Positions 62,747 through 64,000 of a stretch of 64,000 nucleotides of DNA are shown piece by piece. Under the pieces are notes generated by a model. The model saw only the letters and a program-made list of their open reading frames with translations. It had not been told where the DNA came from and searched no databases. Numbering within the stretch: the stretch's first letter is position 1; each line of letters begins with the position of its first letter. Source of the DNA: Ptiloglossa arizonensis (Eukaryota > Arthropoda > Insecta > Hymenoptera > Colletidae); NCBI RefSeq assembly GCF_051014685.1, contig NC_135061.1, positions 5,690,029 to 5,754,028 on the forward strand, in the 5' to 3' direction. The position numbers were made by a program, and so were the translations under genes.

Positions 62747-63420
62747 ACGGGATGGTCCCAGAAGTACCCTGTTAGAAGTAGTTGTTCGAAAAGAACAACC
62801 AAGGAAGAAATTATATATTCTAAGTCTCTTTTAACGATTAAAAGGAGTTCGTGGAAATTTCAAACGACATGATAGATTTCTCTAGAATCTCTAAACAATT
62901 TCAAAGTAAAGATGCTATAAATCTTCCATCGAGTAACATTAGGAAAGTGGTCTCTTATGTAGGGAGTCGAGGTAGTCCTACAAGTACCAAACCTAACCTA
63001 TATTTGGCGGTAGTTTTTTTGAAAAGAACGACCAAGGAAGAAATTATACATTCTAAGTCTCTTTTAACGATTAAAAGGAGTTTGTGGAAATTTCAAACGA
63101 CATGATAGATTTCTCTAGAATCTCCAAACAATTTCAAAGTAAAAATACTATAAATCTTTCATCGAGTAACATTAGGAAAGTGGTCTCTTATGTAGGGAGT
63201 CGAGGTAGTCCCACAAGTACCAGACCTAACCTATATTTGGCGGTAGTTTTTTGAAAAGAACGACTAAGGGCGAAAGTACAGACTTTGTAAAGCTTAAGTT
63301 CGAAGCTTGACGACACTACGTTGTTTAGTATTTATTCAGCAGCTGTCACTAGCTCTGTGTATTTGTAAACATGGAAAGAATTATTAATCGAGACTATGCA
63401 AATAATTACGTAAGAAGACT
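62746..63420 (+). mobile_element. mariner 5' end, terminus present three times
   Basis: After TA at 62746, CGGGATGGTCCCAGAAGTAC starts the element in the opposite orientation to the copy at 21535. Its terminus-plus-leader is repeated at 62975 (GTCCTACAAGTACC) and 63208 (GTCCCACAAGTACC). Each leads through GGCGGTAGTT or GTAGTTGTTC to GAAAAGAAC, and the last continues with AAGTACAGACTTTG, AAGCTTAAGTTCGAAG and ACGTTGTTTAGTATTTATTC, then TTTGTAAAC and ATG. Those blocks match the 111-bp unit and leader at 20.7-21.5 kb. No 3' terminus is found. Confidence 0.6.
62788..63252. repeat. 233-bp tandem duplication inside the mariner 5' end
   Basis: GAAAAGAAC starts at 62788 and 63021 and GAAAAGAACGACTAAG at 63253 (steps of 233 and 232). 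Between them are about 170 bp not seen elsewhere here (TTTCAAACGACATGATAGAT, AAAGTGGTCTCTTATGTAGG) followed by about 50 bp of mariner terminus. The two copies differ at few positions. Confidence 0.93.
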
Positions 63421-63480
63421 TTCTAGGTCTTTATGTCTTATCGCGAATAAAATAAAATTTGACACCTACTATTACATAAA
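63371..63480 (+). pseudogene. mariner transposase N-terminus, decayed
   Basis: The ATG at 63371 follows TTTGTAAAC and opens with MERIINRDY, in line with the MEK-x-x-aromatic-R start of irritans-like mariner transposases and with the remnant at 20641-20699. Similarity fades after about ten residues and the frame ends within some 40 codons. No helix-turn-helix or DDD segment is present. Confidence 0.4.
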
Positions 63481-64000
63481 CTGTCCATGATCACATTCTC
63501 AAGTTAATGGAATATACCAGTCCTTGTTACAATATTGCTGTTTACATCGTCACAAGGATGAACTGTTGCACCATTTCGTGTCTCTTAGAGATGCAGAGGT
63601 TTGAAGAGCTCGGTCAAAGGATTGAAATAGAAGAGCCAACAGTAATCCATGTGAACGCACTTTCCTTTTCCTCTGTTTGACCCCGTACGCTGACTTATTT
63701 GTTCCACCGGATAGGATGGTATCTGTCGAGAATATGTTTTCCTTCGTAGGGGTGGTGACCCGTCATGCCGGAGGGGAATAGTATTTTCTGTTTTTCTCTT
63801 TCCGTACGTACGATAGCACCGAAATGACATTCGACGACCACGAATAAAAAAAAAAGAATGGAAGAGGACTAAAGAGTCGCTGGAGAAAAAACAGAACATC
63901 AACGCGTGACCTCTTTCACAAATTTATCGTGTTATTGGTCGAAATTGAAGGCCACGTTGAGAAAACAAGAAATTTGAAAGGGATACCTTCACCTTCTTTT
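63481..64000. other. no gene seen
   Basis: Nothing recognisable up to the window edge. A minus frame at 63585-63902 shows no domain. Confidence 0.4.

Overview
This window looks like animal nuclear DNA, most probably from an insect and plausibly a hymenopteran (bee, wasp or ant). The DNA is AT-rich but full of undepleted CpG (TCGA, TTCGA and CGAA are everywhere). It has no bacterial-style gene packing and carries relics of mariner-type transposons and of a non-LTR retrotransposon. I recognise no conserved protein-coding exon, tRNA, rRNA or snRNA gene. It reads as intergenic or long-intron sequence, and nearly every open frame is short, starts without ATG and has ordinary out-of-frame composition.

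The content is mobile-element debris and an unusual number of unrelated local tandem duplications. From left to right: a TIR element with TA flanks at 6.12-7.62 kb whose right end is repeated about four times; a small mariner-type MITE at 9.01-9.21 kb; two related degenerate arrays at 13.3-13.86 and 15.35-15.77 kb that bracket a small protein-like ORF; a mariner 5' end at 20.68-21.54 kb whose 5' leader is amplified into seven 111-bp units; a 9-bp minisatellite at 24.5 kb; a frameshifted LINE ORF2 C-terminus at 30.27-30.8 kb; a 69-bp in-frame minisatellite at 33.2-33.6 kb; 61-bp and 232-bp arrays at 39.0-39.5 and 40.1-40.85 kb; a purine-rich tract at 46.6-47.25 kb; AT minisatellites at 48.74-49.13 and 58.83-59.06 kb; a 187-bp MITE with 29-bp inverted ends at 59.26-59.45 kb; and a second copy of the mariner 5' end at 62.75-63.42 kb, where the terminus is present three times.

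The most interesting pattern is shared. At three separate loci (6.1-7.6, 20.7-21.5 and 62.7-63.4 kb) the terminal part of a TIR element, rather than its body, has been expanded in tandem. At 20.7 and 62.7 kb the same mariner family is involved, in opposite orientation, and the repeats join near the same leader motif (TTCGAAAAGAA or its variant). Several CpG-rich blocks (about 21.5-22.3, 27.7-29.1, 31.9-32.7, 34.25-34.45, 36.3-36.95 and 55.4-55.75 kb) could hold regulatory DNA, but a single sequence cannot show that.

No interacting gene system can be described. Two small ORFs (14453-14710 and the open stretch 28738-29148, both +) are listed as weak coding candidates because their amino-acid composition is more protein-like than the background.
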